A DNA stretch of 64,000 nucleotides from Pseudomonadota bacterium (GTDB lineage: Bacteria > Pseudomonadota > Gammaproteobacteria > Pseudomonadales > Oleiphilaceae). The notes under the pieces were generated by a model. It was given only the letters and a program-made list of their open reading frames with translations, searched no databases and had not been told where the DNA came from. Made by a program: the position numbers and the translations under genes. This document shows, one piece after another, positions 1-8,758 of this stretch (position 1 is its first letter; each line of letters begins with the position of its first letter). Location: the NCBI GenBank assembly GCA_002747395.1, contig PDPE01000036.1:1-64000 (forward strand). The letters are read 5' to 3'.

Positions 1-190
1 GCAGGAAAACACTCAAAGCAATATCATTCGAAAGCTCAACTCCCATGCCCGTTATGCCAGACTCAAAGCGGCATTGTTTGAATACAACGCTATATTCAAA
101 AGCACGCATGTGCTCAATCTGATCGATAACATGGAACTCAGGAAGGCAATCCGAAGTGCTCGGAACCGTACTGAAACCATCAAAGTTTAC
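1..190 (+). pseudogene. Tn3-family transposase C-terminal remnant
   Basis: The reading frame open from the window edge encodes a segment resembling the C-terminal catalytic region of Tn3-family transposases (DDE_Tnp_Tn3), including a NIIRKL-type motif and a following RNRTE stretch that in intact transposases leads into the YH(Q/H)L segment. After about residue 62 similarity stops and the frame ends near 256 without the usual C-terminus. Only this fragment is in the window, so it may be the scar of a larger element to the left. No terminal inverted repeat was recognised. The family call is from recalled motifs. Confidence 0.5.
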
Positions 191-581
191 AAATTTGGGG
201 ATTCTTCCACAGGACCCGATAAAGCAAGGCTTTTCTACAAACTTTCCTCGTTCTGATACTCTTTGCAAGACTGGAAGCGGGGAGGCGTCAGCCGAAGGGG
301 CCTGCGAGTGCATTGTTACCTGTCGCCAGGCAGTGCCCTGAGGTATTTTCAAACTGGATTAAACCTGTTATGTCAGGATGCCTGTCGCGTCATTTGATTT
401 TTTCTGAATCGCAAAAAAGTGTGGTCTGAATTTAGTGGTAGAGATGTTACACTCGCAAGCAGGTCTCTCTCCTTCGTTAAATTGAGTTGGCCTTTTTTAT
501 CAATGCCTTTTTGATGGCAACATCAAAAACACCGACCCTTTACTATCAATCCAGAATCTGCTCAAGGGAATAAACAGCTTA
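191..581. other. Non-coding gap with one copy of a repeated junction sequence
   Basis: No convincing gene is seen here. Bases 386-418 (gcgtcatttgatt... followed by ctgaatcgcaaaaaa) recur at 8748-8779, where they form the end of the RND pump gene and the start of the right-hand repeat. This marks the left edge of the duplicated segment that surrounds the efflux operon. Confidence 0.5.
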
Positions 582-1799
582 ATGAAAAAAAACTTCTCTC
601 CTCCAACAGTTAAAAAGTTAGATAATGTGCTTCAGATCGATTTGAGCCTGGTCGTAGGGCACGAGCGGATTTTGCATATTTGTGTCGAAAATTCAATCCG
701 ATACCGTAGTTATGGAGATGGTGACTGGACAGACATCCATGACCTTGGATTTTCCTATGCGTGCTTGAAAAATTCAATGAGTTCCAGTCATTCGTTAACT
801 GATTTGTTTAAGGAACCTGGCGATGAGAGTGTGCTGATCGAATTTGAAAAAAAGTATCAATGCAATATCTGGCGTGTTATCAAGCTGATTTATCAATCGC
901 GTGAAGCCAGGGAGCTGTTTTTATCGGCCGGCACGCTGTTCTGGTTGACCCTTTCACGTGCCGAAGCTCAATTGTGGCCTGATCATTTCCTTCTGGAGCT
1001 GTACAGCCAGAAACGCAGGCAAATATTGGGTGAATGCGGATTTCCGGCTACCAACGCGATGTTAAAGGTGATCAGCAAATTTTTTGCGGACAGGTTTGAC
1101 ACCGGAATTAAACGCACACTTTTCTCTTTTGACTGGCAAAAACAGGTTCAGCGTTTGCGCCATTTACCCCGAATTGATCAAAAGCGGCTCTCTCTTATTG
1201 AAAAGCATCCCGGAATAGAGAATGCCCATTTCATCAGAAACCCGGACAAGGCGGTTACCCGTGAGGCCGCAACCTGCATAGAAGACTGCTTCAGAATGTG
1301 CGAGTGCTCTGGCCGGGATTCGTGTCTGAAAAAACTGTGTATGTGCGAAACGGAGTTACAACTGACACAGCTTCATGACCAAATGGTACTTGAGTTGATT
1401 GCCGAGCCGGCTTCGAAAAAATTTTCTTCATCAGGGGAAAAAATTACTCAATTTCCAGAAGCCCCGATTGCTGGCAATGAAACGATTAAACCGATTACCA
1501 CTTCTCAGGAACTCTATATTGAAAGTCAAATTATGGCGCATTGTGTCGCAGGCTACGCAGAGCGAATACTATCAGGCAATTATTACGTTTACAGGGTGTT
1601 TTTTCCTGAACGGGCAACGCTCGGGATACACATATCGAAAGAACGGGGTGCTCGCATTGATCAGATACAGGGGAGAAAAAATCGTCCTGTTACAACAAAT
1701 ACGCGTGAGGTTGTTATTCAGTGGTTTAATTCAGCGTCCAGGAAAACCAAAGATAAAGATCAGACAACTGTTCACCATGCCGTGAATAGCAGACATTAA
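582..1799 (+). CDS. PcfJ-domain-like protein
   Basis: A 405-residue protein. Residues about 305-385 resemble the PcfJ-like domain found on mobile elements: an MxHCVxGYAERxLSG block, then an aromatic stretch, then an IxQIxGRKNRP block. A Cys-rich patch (CIEDCFRMCECSGRDSC, around residue 230-250) could bind metal. The N-terminal 200 residues have no recognised family. PcfJ was named from a conjugative plasmid and its biochemical role is unknown. A decayed copy of its C-terminal part lies at 8781-8967, so this gene belongs to a duplicated segment. The ATG at 582 follows an A-rich leader with only a weak Shine-Dalgarno (aaggga). Confidence 0.6.
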   Translation: MKKNFSPPTVKKLDNVLQIDLSLVVGHERILHICVENSIRYRSYGDGDWTDIHDLGFSYACLKNSMSSSHSLTDLFKEPGDESVLIEFEKKYQCNIWRVIKLIYQSREARELFLSAGTLFWLTLSRAEAQLWPDHFLLELYSQKRRQILGECGFPATNAMLKVISKFFADRFDTGIKRTLFSFDWQKQVQRLRHLPRIDQKRLSLIEKHPGIENAHFIRNPDKAVTREAATCIEDCFRMCECSGRDSCLKKLCMCETELQLTQLHDQMVLELIAEPASKKFSSSGEKITQFPEAPIAGNETIKPITTSQELYIESQIMAHCVAGYAERILSGNYYVYRVFFPERATLGIHISKERGARIDQIQGRKNRPVTTNTREVVIQWFNSASRKTKDKDQTTVHHAVNSRH

Positions 1800-2207
1800 A
1801 TCTGGCAAGCGGCCAGAGATAGCCAGAGATAGCACGGAAGTCTTGATCAGGGTGGGGGCTGCATTGTCGTCGGATTGGAGGTGAAATTTTGTGGGTAACG
1901 CAGTATTCAGTTTACCTGCGACTGGCTGCATCCTTTCTTTTATTTTTCCGTTTTGCTACTGCTGACGAAGCTCTTTTATCCATTTTCCCTTGCAGGATAT
2001 ATGGCAATATCCCACCTTGACCTTTCGGGTCAGTTTGCTTTCCTGCTGATGTTCTCCGTGTGAAATCCACAATTGGCAATCTCCCTGTTCAATTTCTTTG
2101 AGAAGATCACTGACATTTTTCAGTTTCCATTTTGAATAATCAATCTTGTGATTTGTAAGGTGAGCTTTCAGTTGTGAAAGGTTATTGATTTGCAGCTTTG
2201 ACTCGAT
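1535..2207. repeat. Left copy of a duplicated segment flanking the efflux operon
   Basis: This stretch aligns in the same orientation with 8781-9606 on the other side of the TetR-RND operon. It contains the PcfJ C-terminal coding region and the start of the Nudix-like gene. Relative to the right copy it has lost roughly the equivalent of 8972-9288, the 3' half of the Nudix-like gene. Similarity ends abruptly after ctttgactcgat at 2207 (9606 in the right copy). Confidence 0.75.
1812..1831. repeat. 10-bp tandem repeat, 2 copies
   Basis: The unit gccagagata occurs twice head to tail just after the PcfJ-like gene. It is one of a family of gene-boundary tandem repeats seen across the window. Confidence 0.7.
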
Positions 2208-2291
2208 TTCAGGGTCGGCCAAGTATCTTGTTTTTTGTTGCCATGGGTACCTGATGTTAATCAGGTTCAATGTTTTAAAGGCAGGTTCCAA
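1884..2291 (-). pseudogene. Truncated Nudix-like gene (left copy)
   Basis: This minus-strand frame is a clear copy of the N-terminal part of the gene at 9022-9609. About 85 residues align with few changes. It is interrupted by TAG where the intact copy has TGG (the LRQ-stop point near 1956), and downstream about 317 bp are missing, so the frame runs into unrelated sequence. The upstream end differs too: the left copy continues into an extra 28 or so residues not found in the right copy. It is almost certainly non-functional. Confidence 0.7.
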
Positions 2292-2304
2292 TATTGAGTT
2301 GAAT

Positions 2305-2348
2305 TTAGGTCATTTGTTTTGTACATTTGTATCGAACAAATGACCTAA
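2305..2348. promoter_or_regulatory. Inverted repeat, likely TetR operator
   Basis: A perfect 14-bp inverted repeat, ttaggtcatttgtt and aacaaatgacctaa, with a 16-bp spacer lies 58 bp upstream of the tetR start. This is the usual place for autoregulatory operators of TetR regulators that control adjacent efflux genes. Assignment to the adjacent TetR is inference from position; a transcription terminator is less likely because no T tract of length follows. Confidence 0.5.
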
Positions 2349-2405
2349 TTTTTCGTTGGTTCTGATCTGCCCGGCTTTATGCCAACAAACAATAGGAGAA
2401 CACCC

Positions 2406-3035
2406 ATGGGAACATCTAAAGACTCCGAGAAAACGCGCACCAGGCTGATCGAAGCCGCCGGTCAGCTATTTGCCCAAAAAGGCTTTAGCGCAGTGACGGT
2501 TCGGGATATTGCCAAAACGGCAGATACGCATTTAAGTGCGCTGAATTATCACTTTAGAACGAAAGAGGCGCTGTATCGCGAAGTGCTTATTGTGGCTTGC
2601 CAGGCAGATTCGGTATCCGCGAACGATAAACAGCACTTGTTACAGCTTGAACCCCATAACGCACTGTTTTTATTGGTAAAAGAATCGTTGTTGGAGTATC
2701 GAAAACAGGCGGCCTCAAATTGGCGGTCGGCTTTAGTGGCCAGGGAGTGCAGGGAACCAAGCCATGCTTTTGACGAAATAGCCAAAGACTACCTTGAGCC
2801 TGAAACACAGTTTTTGGCGGAACTTATCGGCAGGGTGGTCAGTAAATCTGCCGCTGATCATCAGGTTAGATTTGCTGTCTTGAGTTTAATTGCGCTGATA
2901 GAAACCTTCGGGCTTTATCCGCATTTGATTGATGCTGTGGCACCGGGCCTGGATGATTATTTCAAAAAAAGCGATGCGCTTGCCAGGCACATCACTCATC
3001 TGGTTATCGCAGCCGCCAACCCGTTGGCAGATTGA
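2406..3035 (+). CDS. TetR/AcrR-family transcriptional regulator
   Basis: A 209-residue repressor-type regulator. Residues 10-60 form a typical TetR helix-turn-helix (TRxRLIEAAxxLFAxKGF, then VTVRDIA, then LNYHFRTKEALYREV). The C-terminal ligand domain resembles the CecR/DUF1956 branch, judged by its overall layout. The ATG at 2406 is chosen over the in-frame ATG at 2379 because AGGAG lies about 7 bases before it and the HTH starts at the expected distance. It precedes the RND efflux genes in the same direction with a 7-bp gap, so it probably represses its own operon through the inverted repeat at 2305-2348. Confidence 0.88.
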   Translation: MGTSKDSEKTRTRLIEAAGQLFAQKGFSAVTVRDIAKTADTHLSALNYHFRTKEALYREVLIVACQADSVSANDKQHLLQLEPHNALFLLVKESLLEYRKQAASNWRSALVARECREPSHAFDEIAKDYLEPETQFLAELIGRVVSKSAADHQVRFAVLSLIALIETFGLYPHLIDAVAPGLDDYFKKSDALARHITHLVIAAANPLAD

Positions 3036-3042
3036 GTTATCC

Positions 3043-4479
3043 ATGCTGATGGAACAGGATAACGGCCAATTTTTTCAAACGCTGCGGTTGGTGCTGCGTG
3101 TTTGCGGGCTTGCTTGTCTGTGCGCTTTTTGGCTTTCGGGCTGTGTTGCTTTTCGACAGCCATTGCCAAGCCAATTGCCAGAGCAGATTCCTGAGGAATG
3201 GGCAGCGGACGTTGCTATCGACAAATTACCGATGACGACCAGCTTAATGGATTTACTTGGTGAGCAACCGCTGTTGCGTCAACACCTTGACGAAGCCTTG
3301 AAGCATAACCCGAATCTTCGCGCAACCGCGCTGCGCCTGCAATCAGCCGGTTATATGCTTGCCGGTACAGGCTCACAACGCCGCCCTCAGATAAGTGCCG
3401 AGTTTTCCAGCGGGCGGGGGAATCAAAACATTGATGTCGAAACCGGCAAACGCAAAACCTCAAATTCGCGGCAACTGTCCCTGGGGGTGAGTTGGGAATT
3501 GGATATATGGGGGCGGCTGGCCAATGAACAGCAGGCGGCCCAACAAACGGTGCTCGCGCAACAATACCATTATCTGCATATCCGCGATGCGCTGGCTGCC
3601 CGTGTAATTCAAGCCTGGATAGAACAGGTGGCCATTCGACGCTCCCTCGATATTGAAACAAACCGCGTAGCGTTTTTACAACGCATCGAAACGGTTTTAA
3701 GCGACCGCTATAAAAGCGGTATTGGCCATCTGGATGAATTGTCTGTGGCCAGGAGCAGAACTGAAATCGCCATAGCTGATTTGAGCGCACGCCACACAGC
3801 GCTGCGGCGTGCGATGCGCAAACTCGAAGTGCTGATTGGTCGCTACCCCAGGGGGATTTTGGCCACTGGCATGGAACTACCGGAAATACAGCCGCCACCG
3901 GTTGCTATTCCGGCGACTGTATTGCTGAACCGGCCGGACATTCAAGCGTCACTTGCACAGTTGCAATCCGCCAGCCACAGATCGCGTGCGGCCGATAAAG
4001 CCATCCTTCCAGAATTGCGGCTTTCCGCTCAGGTATTTCGTCAGGCCGCCCATTTAAACGGCCTGGGTGATGCGACTTCTGCATGGCATTTATTGGGTGG
4101 GCTTTTTCAACCCCTGTTTGCTGGCGGCAGAATTACCAACACCTCAAAAGCCTTGCGTGTTGAAGCCGAGGCCGCACTGATGGATTTGCGGGCAACGGTT
4201 TTGCAGGCACTGAGTGAAGTGGAAGATGCTTTCGATGTGGATCGCGACCTGGCCAGGCAAATTCAGGCGCTTGAGGTCGCCGTCACCGAATCGGCTGCAA
4301 GCAGTGACTATTACGAAAGCCGATACAATCAGGGGCTGGCCGACATGCAAAGCCTGCTTATTGCCAAAGAGCAGGAGTTGTCGGTTCGCATTCGTTTGCA
4401 CGAAGCAGAGGCAGAACGCTGGAGCAATCGCGTTGATCTGGCGTTGGCTCTGGGTGCAGGTGTGGGAGGAGAAAATTAA
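3043..4479 (+). CDS. RND efflux outer-membrane lipoprotein (NodT/TolC family)
   Basis: A 478-residue outer-membrane channel component of a tripartite pump. A hydrophobic signal segment ends in the lipobox LSGC at about residues 28-31, predicting lipid attachment. The rest shows two OEP repeats with long amphipathic helices, including SWELDIWGRL (about residue 150) and the LFQPLFAGGRI type motif (about residue 350), characteristic of NodT-like factors. The longer frame from 2929 overlaps tetR and is not used; ATG 3043 begins 7 bp after the tetR stop. The stop overlaps the next start (TAATG), indicating translational coupling with the adaptor gene. Confidence 0.88.
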   Translation: MLMEQDNGQFFQTLRLVLRVCGLACLCAFWLSGCVAFRQPLPSQLPEQIPEEWAADVAIDKLPMTTSLMDLLGEQPLLRQHLDEALKHNPNLRATALRLQSAGYMLAGTGSQRRPQISAEFSSGRGNQNIDVETGKRKTSNSRQLSLGVSWELDIWGRLANEQQAAQQTVLAQQYHYLHIRDALAARVIQAWIEQVAIRRSLDIETNRVAFLQRIETVLSDRYKSGIGHLDELSVARSRTEIAIADLSARHTALRRAMRKLEVLIGRYPRGILATGMELPEIQPPPVAIPATVLLNRPDIQASLAQLQSASHRSRAADKAILPELRLSAQVFRQAAHLNGLGDATSAWHLLGGLFQPLFAGGRITNTSKALRVEAEAALMDLRATVLQALSEVEDAFDVDRDLARQIQALEVAVTESAASSDYYESRYNQGLADMQSLLIAKEQELSVRIRLHEAEAERWSNRVDLALALGAGVGGEN

Positions 4480-5648
4480 TGCGCTGTAGAAAATGGCAAA
4501 GGGTATGGGTTTTTATCGGCGTTGCTATGCTGTGCAGCCTGGTCATATTGGTTGCCCTGTCGGAACAGCCGGATACGCCCGTAACCCTCCAGGATCAACA
4601 CAGGCAAACCGCTGTCATGCCGGTTTCTGTGCGTGTGGTTGAACCTGAAAGTTATCCGGCAATCATCAAATCCTTCGGCGAGGTCGTTCCACAATGGCAG
4701 ACCACCATCAGGGCCGAAGTGGGCGGTAGCATACGTTTTTTGTCCGACAACTTGCGAGTCGGCAACAGGGTTAAGCAAGGCGAATTGTTGGTGCAGCTGG
4801 AAAAAAGCGAGTTTGAGATGCATGTTGCCGAGGCAAAAAGCCGCCTGGCTGCGGCAAAGGTTGCTTTGTTAACAGAGCAGCGAGAAGCCAAACAAGCACA
4901 AAAAGATTGGCAACATGCCAACATCAACCGCCAGCCTGATTCCCCTTTGGTGCTGCGTACGCCGCAACTGAAAGCGGCCGAAGCCGATGTCAAAGCGGCA
5001 CAATCAGCGCTTAAACGGGCAGAAGTGCTGTTGCATTACACAAAGGTGGTGGCCCCCTTCGATGGTGTCATCACGCAGCGTAAAGTCAGCCTGGGCGATA
5101 CACTTAATGGCGGTTTCAACGGCGGAGAGGTGGCCACGCTATATAACCTGGATGTGGCTGAAGTCGCCGTGCAACTGGATCAATCTCAATGGGCGTTGCT
5201 TCCCGAACCCCAGGCACAGCAGGCGGTGAGGTTGTACACGCCGCAAAGGGATGCACAGTGGCCTGCAGAAATTGTCAGGAAGAGCTTTCATCTGGATAGT
5301 GAATCGCGCCTTCGTACTCTGTTTATCAGGGTGCAGCGCCCCTTAGCGCAAACCCCGGCGCTGCTGCCTGGTACTTTTGTTGAAGTTGAAATCGTGGGCC
5401 GCAACATCGACAACCTGATCGAAATTCCCGAGCCGGCGCTGACAAAGCAAGGCATGGTATGGTTTGTTGATAACCAAAACCGCTTGCAACCCCGGCGTGT
5501 TAAGCCAGTCTTTTACGGGGAAGGCGTCGTTTATCTTCATACCCCGAGCGGCATTGATACGCCCATTCGTGTCGCGCAATCCCCCAACGCCCGTTTTGTC
5601 AGCGGATTAAGCGTTAGTCCAAAAACCATTGTTGGGGAGGGCCAATAA
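4479..5648 (+). CDS. RND efflux periplasmic adaptor (membrane fusion protein)
   Basis: A 389-residue HlyD/AcrA-type adaptor joining inner-membrane pump and outer-membrane channel. Residues 1-30 are an N-terminal membrane anchor. There follow a lipoyl-like half (VxPxWQTTIRAEVGG, VGNRVKQGELLVQLE), a coiled-coil hairpin (about 105-190), the second lipoyl half (VVAPFDGVITQRKVSLGD) and beta-barrel/MP domains. The ATG overlaps the previous stop and its own stop abuts the pump ATG at 5648. It forms a compact four-gene operon with the regulator, channel and pump. Confidence 0.9.
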   Translation: MRCRKWQRVWVFIGVAMLCSLVILVALSEQPDTPVTLQDQHRQTAVMPVSVRVVEPESYPAIIKSFGEVVPQWQTTIRAEVGGSIRFLSDNLRVGNRVKQGELLVQLEKSEFEMHVAEAKSRLAAAKVALLTEQREAKQAQKDWQHANINRQPDSPLVLRTPQLKAAEADVKAAQSALKRAEVLLHYTKVVAPFDGVITQRKVSLGDTLNGGFNGGEVATLYNLDVAEVAVQLDQSQWALLPEPQAQQAVRLYTPQRDAQWPAEIVRKSFHLDSESRLRTLFIRVQRPLAQTPALLPGTFVEVEIVGRNIDNLIEIPEPALTKQGMVWFVDNQNRLQPRRVKPVFYGEGVVYLHTPSGIDTPIRVAQSPNARFVSGLSVSPKTIVGEGQ

Positions 5649-7474
5649 TGCATGCGTTATCAGCATGGTTCACCCGCAACCCGGTCGCCGCCAATTTGCT
5701 GACTCTGGTGGTGTTGATTGCCGGATTGTTCTCCCTGCAATCCATTCGCATCGAAGGGTTTCCGGCGTTACCGCCCAGCTCCGTCACCATCACCACCCTG
5801 TATCCGGGAGCGAGTGCAGAACAGGTGGATCGCGGCATTTCCCGCAAGCTTGAAAAGGCGCTTGAGGAAATGCCCGGGGTAAAAAAAACCGCCTCTTTCT
5901 CTGAAGAAGGGGTTTCATCGGTATGGGTAGAAAAAGTGTCGGGGTTCGATTTGGATCGCTTTCAGAACGACATCGAATCGCGGGTCAATGCCATCAGTAA
6001 TCTGCCTCAGCTTGCGGATCGGCCGCTTATCACGCGGGATGAATTCAACGTAGAGGCTTTGTTGGTACAGGTTTACGGTGATACCGATACGGCAACCTTG
6101 CAAAAAGTATCCCGCACGGTAAAAGATAGCCTGCTGGCCAACCCACAAATCGCCAGGATCACCCCCTTTGGCCTTTTGCCGCACGAAATTCGCATCGAAG
6201 TGAACGATGCCAAGTTACGCGCTTATGGCCTGTCGATACAAGATGTTGCCAGCGCCATTGAAACCGCCTCGCTGGATTACCGCCCCGGAAGCATTGATAG
6301 CAATGCCGGCAAAGTGGTTATTCGGGCAGACCAGCAGGCGTTTAATTCCGAAGAGTTTGCCGCTATTGCGCTACGCACCCTCGGCGATGGTACTCGCCTG
6401 ACCATAAGCGATGTCGCCCGGGTCATTGATGGCTTTGAAGAGGAGCATCGGTTTGCTCGTTTTCAGGGGTTGCCCTCTGTAGGGATGCTGGTATACACCA
6501 GCCAAAAAGGTGATCTGCTTGAGGTCAGCAAGGCTGCTCATGCTGTGGTTGCCGAACTGAACGGCCAGTTCCCGCAAACCATCAATATTGATATATGGGG
6601 CGAAACCAGCATTTACATGAAGGCGCGTTTGTCCCTGCTGGCGACAAACGCCTGGCAAGGGCTGTTAATCGTTTTTGTTTTGCTGGCCCTGTTTCTGAAT
6701 TTTCGCCTGGCTTTTTGGGTGGCCATGGGCATACCGATTTCACTGGCGGCCACCCTGATTCTGATGGGAGATCGTTTTCTTGGATACTCGCTTAACGATA
6801 TCACCACATTTGGCATGATTGTGGTGTTGGGCATTTTGGTCGATGATGCGATTGTGGTGGGTGAAAGCGTATTCGCAACCCGTGGTAAAATAAAAGACCC
6901 CATTGAAGGCACCATTGTTGGCGTTCGCCGCGTATCGACAGCGACGGTCTTTGGCTGTTTTACAACTATTGCCGCATTTTACCCACTGCTGCTTATCGAC
7001 AACGACATTGCAAAAATTTTTGCCAGCTTTTCGGCAGTCGTGATTGTATCGTTATTGATGTCTTTGCTTGAAAGCAAGTTTATTCTGCCAGCGCATCTGG
7101 CCGCCATTAACACCGAAAATCGGCCACCAAAAAGCTGGATTTCAATCCTGTGGCACAACATCCAGCTTACCCTCACGGGCGGGCTCAGTTACGTGAATAA
7201 AAAACTCTATCAGCCTTTGCTCGATAAAACCCTGCGACACCGTTACACCACCTTATTGATTTTTTTCACCATGGCCATTTGTGGGCTGTCGATGATTGAA
7301 AATGGCTGGGTGCGAACGGTTTTTTTTCCGGAAGTTCCTGGCCAGATTATTACCGTTAAGCTGCGGATGAACAGCGGTAGCCCGCTGAATTTAACCCTGG
7401 ATAACCTTAAAACTATTGAAGTTGCCGCCGAAGCACTCAATAGCGAAGCAATGGCCGAACTCGATACCGATTAG
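5648..7474 (+). CDS. RND efflux permease, N-terminal part (interrupted by in-frame TAG)
   Basis: This is the first 608 codons of an AcrB-type RND permease: TM1 near residue 20, porter domain, TM2-6 (about 330-480, with GILVDDAIVVGESV, the TM4 aspartate pair) and TM7 (about 535-550). Translation stops at TAG 7472-7474, inside the second periplasmic loop. The reading frame continues without shift as open sequence to 8758, and the joined protein would be about 1036 residues, the family's normal size. This is therefore a nonsense codon splitting one gene, perhaps CAG to TAG, not two genes by design. The pump is probably inactive unless the codon is read through. Confidence 0.8.
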   Translation: MHALSAWFTRNPVAANLLTLVVLIAGLFSLQSIRIEGFPALPPSSVTITTLYPGASAEQVDRGISRKLEKALEEMPGVKKTASFSEEGVSSVWVEKVSGFDLDRFQNDIESRVNAISNLPQLADRPLITRDEFNVEALLVQVYGDTDTATLQKVSRTVKDSLLANPQIARITPFGLLPHEIRIEVNDAKLRAYGLSIQDVASAIETASLDYRPGSIDSNAGKVVIRADQQAFNSEEFAAIALRTLGDGTRLTISDVARVIDGFEEEHRFARFQGLPSVGMLVYTSQKGDLLEVSKAAHAVVAELNGQFPQTINIDIWGETSIYMKARLSLLATNAWQGLLIVFVLLALFLNFRLAFWVAMGIPISLAATLILMGDRFLGYSLNDITTFGMIVVLGILVDDAIVVGESVFATRGKIKDPIEGTIVGVRRVSTATVFGCFTTIAAFYPLLLIDNDIAKIFASFSAVVIVSLLMSLLESKFILPAHLAAINTENRPPKSWISILWHNIQLTLTGGLSYVNKKLYQPLLDKTLRHRYTTLLIFFTMAICGLSMIENGWVRTVFFPEVPGQIITVKLRMNSGSPLNLTLDNLKTIEVAAEALNSEAMAELDTD

Positions 7475-7489
7475 CCACCCATTGCCCGC

Positions 7490-8758
7490 GTGATGACGGC
7501 ACTGACCAGCCCTTCCGAAGCGGAGATTTATGCTGAACTGCAACCGGAAGCGTCACGCCAAATGGAGACCATGGAAACCCTTAAACGCTGGCGCCGAAAG
7601 GTGGGTGTGCTGGAAGGTGTAGAGGCGTTAAATTTCAGTGGTGCTTTTGAGACCGGCGGTGGCTTTATTGTTGAATTGGGCGCCAGAGACGAAAACGTTC
7701 TAAAGGATGCGGTTAACCGTTTTTCAACAGCGTTAAGGGGGGTTGAAGGATTACATGATGTTCGCGACGATTTACAACAGGGCGTCCCGCAGATCAGGCT
7801 CAAGTTAAAACCGCAAGCCGAGCACCTGGGCTTAAACGCCGCCGCGCTTGCCACCCAGATTGGCGATGCTTTCGGTGGGCTCGAAGTGCAACGGATACAG
7901 CGTAATGACGACGAAATAAAAATATACGTCAAATATCAACAGCAACGCCGCCGCTATCTGCGTGATATTCTCGACACGCACATCGAAACCGAAAATGGCC
8001 AACTGCTGCCGCTGTCAGTGGTCGCCACCATAGAAAGCGGTTATGTCCCCACTGCGATTAATCGCCGAAACGGCCAACGTGTAGCTCAGGTTCGCGCCTC
8101 ACTGGATAAAACGGTGATCAGTCCCGGCGAGGCATTTCAGTGGATTCAAGATAACCTGTCCCCGGAGTTGAAAAGCCTCTATCCAGAATTAACTATTAAG
8201 GGGGCTGGCGAGCTGGAAGAAATTGGCGAAATCAAAGGCGGGATGCTGCACGGGTTGATTATGATTGTTGTTCTGATATATGCCCTTCTTGCCGTTCCAT
8301 TAAAATCCTATTGGCAGCCATTGGTGATTATGTCCGTTATTCCCTTTGGTTTTGTCGGGGCAGTTATCGGCCATTGGCTTAACGATGTGCCACTTAGCAT
8401 TTTGTCATTTTTCGGCATGTTGGCGGTTACAGGTGTTGTGGTGAATGACAGCCTTGTGATGATGACCCGGTTTAACGAACTCCGCGAACAAGGCCACGAT
8501 TTCCATGCATCGTTAGTGATGGCCGGTGGCAGTCGTTTTCGCGCCATTACCCTTACCACAGTGACTACCGTTTGTGGCTTGACGCCGCTGCTGTTGGAAA
8601 CCAGCGAACAGGCACAATACTTGATACCGGCCGCCATTTCCCTGGCTTGGGGGGAATTGTTTGCAACCCCTGTCACGCTCCTGATTATTCCGACACTGAC
8701 CCGGATTTTCAGTGATATAGGAAAGTTATTCGGATCAGGAAACAGAAGCGTCATTTGA
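7490..8758 (+). CDS. RND efflux permease, C-terminal part (same frame after the TAG)
   Basis: The frame is continuous with 5648-7474. It carries the rest of the second periplasmic loop and TM8-12, including LSILSFFGMLAVTGVVVNDS and the closing ALTTVTT-like helix typical of RND pumps. ATG 7490 is the first start after the stop codon but has no evident Shine-Dalgarno, so this half is unlikely to be made efficiently alone. The last codons (agc gtc att tga) coincide with the junction repeat gcgtcatttga that also lies at 386-396, so the natural 3' end of the gene may have been replaced at the duplication breakpoint. Confidence 0.7.
   Translation: MMTALTSPSEAEIYAELQPEASRQMETMETLKRWRRKVGVLEGVEALNFSGAFETGGGFIVELGARDENVLKDAVNRFSTALRGVEGLHDVRDDLQQGVPQIRLKLKPQAEHLGLNAAALATQIGDAFGGLEVQRIQRNDDEIKIYVKYQQQRRRYLRDILDTHIETENGQLLPLSVVATIESGYVPTAINRRNGQRVAQVRASLDKTVISPGEAFQWIQDNLSPELKSLYPELTIKGAGELEEIGEIKGGMLHGLIMIVVLIYALLAVPLKSYWQPLVIMSVIPFGFVGAVIGHWLNDVPLSILSFFGMLAVTGVVVNDSLVMMTRFNELREQGHDFHASLVMAGGSRFRAITLTTVTTVCGLTPLLLETSEQAQYLIPAAISLAWGELFATPVTLLIIPTLTRIFSDIGKLFGSGNRSVI

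Noticed and set aside
3215..3898. 227-codon open frame on the minus strand
   Set aside because: It lies inside the outer-membrane channel gene, has no ribosome site and its composition is that of an antisense shadow.
7472..7474. TAG as pyrrolysine or programmed recoding
   Set aside because: No structure or pylT/pylS seen; TAG is used as an ordinary stop in neighbouring genes such as arsS. A nonsense mutation is simpler.
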